NCBI RefSeq assembly: GCF_000716545.1
Contig: NZ_JNWZ01000062.1
Span: forward strand, 1 to 40,621
Source of the DNA: Kitasatospora phosalacinea
GTDB lineage: Bacteria; Actinomycetota; Actinomycetes; Streptomycetales; Streptomycetaceae
DNA length: 40,621 nucleotides
Reading direction: 5' to 3'
Positions 39,322 to 40,621 of the stretch are shown in pieces. Positions within the stretch are counted from its first letter, which is position 1. Each line of letters starts with the position of its first letter. The notes beneath the pieces were generated by a model. That model worked only from the letters and a program-made list of their open reading frames with translations. It had not been told where the DNA came from and made no database searches. Position numbers and translations under genes: made by a program.

Positions 39322-39767
39322 CCGCGCCCTCCGCGCCCCCCATGTGCCCCGCGCACGGCCCCGGCCCCGACCTCGCCGCCCTGGTCGGCCGCCGGCTCAC
39401 CGGCGTGGTCGCGTCCTGGTACAGCCACGAGGGCGAGCGCGCGGCCGAACCCGTGGTGGTGTGGCTGCGCGACGACCACGGCGGCTGCACCTTCGTCGGC
39501 ACCGGCAGCGACTGGTGCCTGATCGTCGCCGACGAGCAGCCGCACGCCGACGTCGACCTGGGCGAGTGGGGCCGCCTCGACGTCCGCGCCGCCCCGCACG
39601 GGACCCCCTTCACCCCGCACCTCGGCCGGCCCGTCCTCGCCACCCGCCAGGAGTACGCCCCGGACACCGGCCGCACCGCCCTCGAACTCGACTTCCCGGG
39701 CGGCACCGTCCGCTGCGAGTCCTGGGACGGCGACCTGCGACTGACCGCGCCCGGCGCCCCGGGATGA
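39318..39767 (+). CDS. Hypothetical protein coupled to the DUF2804 gene
   Basis: A 149-residue soluble protein of no family I recognise. It is beta-rich (RLTGVVASWYSHEG, AAEPVVVWLRDDHGGCTFVGTGSDWCLIVADEQP, GTVRCESWDGDLRLTAPG) with several tryptophans and three cysteines (CPAH, GGCTF, WCLIV) in its first half. Codon bias is strong, and the GTG start at 39318 lies within the stop of the DUF2804 gene, so translation is coupled. An ATGA at 39764 overlaps its own stop, but the 51-codon frame that follows runs into a convergent gene and is probably not real. Confidence 0.7.
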   Translation: MTAPSAPPMCPAHGPGPDLAALVGRRLTGVVASWYSHEGERAAEPVVVWLRDDHGGCTFVGTGSDWCLIVADEQPHADVDLGEWGRLDVRAAPHGTPFTPHLGRPVLATRQEYAPDTGRTALELDFPGGTVRCESWDGDLRLTAPGAPG

Positions 39768-39875
39768 CCGGACTCCGGGCCCGGGCCGCGCCGGACCCGG
39801 CCGCGGTCGAGGACGAGGACGCGTACCGGCGCCTCGCCGCCGGGGGCCGGGCCGCGGCGCGGGGGCCTGAGCGGT

Positions 39876-40475
39876 TCAGGGGCAGGGGGTGGCGCGGGCG
39901 AAGTCGTGGTGGGCGGTGACGGCCTGCTGCCACTCCAGGGCGCGGACCAGGCGGTGGACGACCAGCAGCGGGACGATGCCGACGACGCCGAACGACATGT
40001 CGATGAATTGCCAGAACAGGGGTATGCCGCGCAGCGGGCCGCAGACCAGGGCGAGCGGGATGACGCCGCCGCAGGCGAGCATGGCCCAGCGGATCACCCA
40101 GACGTTGCGGACCGGGTCGCGCAGCGGGCCCCAGAAGGCGGCGGCGATCACCAGGTGGGCGAAGGCGAGCCAGTCGGTGCCGTAGGCGAGGAAGGGGTAG
40201 GTGCCGTAGCCGTCGGAGACGCCCCGGCGGACGCGGTCGACCCAGGCGTCGAGGGCGGGCAGCGCGGTGTCCAGTCCGGTGGCGTCGAGCAGGCGGGCCA
40301 GCAGGGAGGTCTCGGTCTGCAGGGGGAAGGCGGTCAGGCCGCTGAGGACCAGGCAGGCGATGAACAGCCACAGCCAGCGCCGGATCCGGCGGCGGACCGG
40401 GGCGGTGTCGGGGGTGGGCGCGGAATCCGGCCCGGCGGTGGCGGAACCGGCCGGGACGACGGCGATGTCGGACAT
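39876..40475 (-). CDS. Four-helix membrane protein, unknown function
   Basis: A 199-residue membrane protein. After a ~40-residue Ala/Pro-rich N-terminus and a basic RRRIRRW patch it has four hydrophobic segments: LWLFIACLVLSGLTAFPL, WLAFAHLVIAAAFWGPL, WAMLACGGVIPLALVCG and MSFGVVGIVPLLVVHRL. Between the first two lies a conserved-looking extracytoplasmic loop (SDGYGTYPFLAYGTDW). I do not recognise the family. ATG at 40475 follows GAGGGG. A good promoter with a 14-base palindrome over its -35 region lies 55-83 bases upstream, so a repressor, possibly TetR-type, probably controls it. Confidence 0.78.
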   Translation of the reverse strand: MSDIAVVPAGSATAGPDSAPTPDTAPVRRRIRRWLWLFIACLVLSGLTAFPLQTETSLLARLLDATGLDTALPALDAWVDRVRRGVSDGYGTYPFLAYGTDWLAFAHLVIAAAFWGPLRDPVRNVWVIRWAMLACGGVIPLALVCGPLRGIPLFWQFIDMSFGVVGIVPLLVVHRLVRALEWQQAVTAHHDFARATPCP

Positions 40476-40529
40476 GGGGAACCCCTCGTGACGCGGGTGC
40501 CGGAAGTGGCACACGGTGTCGCGGGAAGG

Positions 40530-40558
40530 ACTCTAGACCTGTATTTGAACGTGTTCAA
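40530..40558 (-). promoter_or_regulatory. Promoter with palindromic operator
   Basis: On the minus strand TTGAAC (40553-40558) is followed after exactly 17 nt by TAGAGT (40530-40535). The -35 half is inside the palindrome TTGAACGTGTTCAA (40545-40558), so a bound repressor would block polymerase. Confidence 0.7.
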
Positions 40559-40566
40559 CATGCGGG

Positions 40567-40601
40567 GACAGGCCCCCCGAAAGGGGCTTTTCGGACCTGT
40601 C
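40567..40601 (+). promoter_or_regulatory. Nested hairpin with alternative inner stems at the window edge
   Basis: GACAGG (40567-40572) pairs with CCTGTC (40596-40601). Inside, CCCC-GAAA-GGGG (40575-40586, a GNRA tetraloop) competes with CCGAAA/TTTCGG (40577-40582 with 40589-40594). It could be the leader of a gene starting beyond the window. Confidence 0.35.
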
Positions 40602-40621
40602 AGGGGAAAGCCCTAATCTTG

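Noticed and set aside
39764..39919. A 51-codon frame with an ATGA overlap to the preceding gene
   Set aside because: The coupling is attractive, but the frame is Arg/Gly/Ala-rich, runs into the 3' end of a convergent gene and has no detectable domain.

Overview
The window is very GC-rich DNA with strong third-position G/C bias and many GTG starts. Product families (DUF397, an NsdA-like regulator, DUF4232 lipoproteins, an HpnB-like glycosyltransferase, an IS481-type transposase end) point to a Streptomycetaceae actinomycete such as Streptomyces or Kitasatospora. I place it by recognition only. No rRNA, tRNA or CRISPR array was seen. Because of the GC content almost every real gene has long shadow frames; I kept about 42 genes.

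Layout. 1-2.5 kb: end of an IS481-like transposase abutting cutA, then two exported proteins (a DUF4232 lipoprotein and a DsbA-like protein lacking the second active-site cysteine). 2.8-6.1 kb: a tight operon of a Wzm-type permease, a Wzt-type ATPase with a C-terminal cargo domain, and a GT4 glycosyltransferase. 6.5-8.5 kb: a minus-strand pair, HpnB-like GT2 and a methyltransferase. 8.6-10.8 kb: murI-like racemase and a NarK-type transporter. 10.9-17.9 kb: a second glycan block with two polysaccharide deacetylases, a GT4 enzyme, a PglC/WcaJ-type phosphoglycosyl transferase, a PglD/NeuD-type acetyltransferase, a NUDIX hydrolase and a sugar-nucleotide epimerase. 18-27 kb: a DhaM-like protein without its phosphorylatable histidine, a DUF397 protein, a long non-coding stretch rich in hairpins (candidate structured RNA), an unknown protein, an acyl-CoA dehydrogenase homologue, an APH-fold kinase, an NsdA-like regulator, a HEAT-repeat protein and a YcnI (DUF1775) protein. 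27.4-29.5 kb: a lipoprotein and membrane-protein pair in which the second gene seems to start with CTG, then the first ~46 codons of a lost MFS transporter next to an intact ArsR-type regulator. 30.5-36.5 kb: VOC protein, UppP, GNAT, EamA transporter, B3/B4 protein, orphan pxpA and a MarR regulator. 36.6-40.6 kb: MFS exporter divergent from marR with a large AT-rich dyad between them, a DUF2804 protein with a coupled partner, and a membrane protein whose promoter carries a palindromic operator.

How the parts fit. The export ABC system, the lipid-linked sugar initiator, two GT4 enzymes, deacetylases, acetyltransferase and epimerase are together sufficient to sketch an ABC-exported, undecaprenyl-linked surface glycan, with UppP elsewhere in the window recycling the carrier. 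The glycan is not identifiable from sequence. Recurrent local features are leaderless-looking genes (a TANNNT-type box 6-8 nt before the start codon), strong terminators at convergent gene ends, and short tandem duplications beginning at or just after stop codons.
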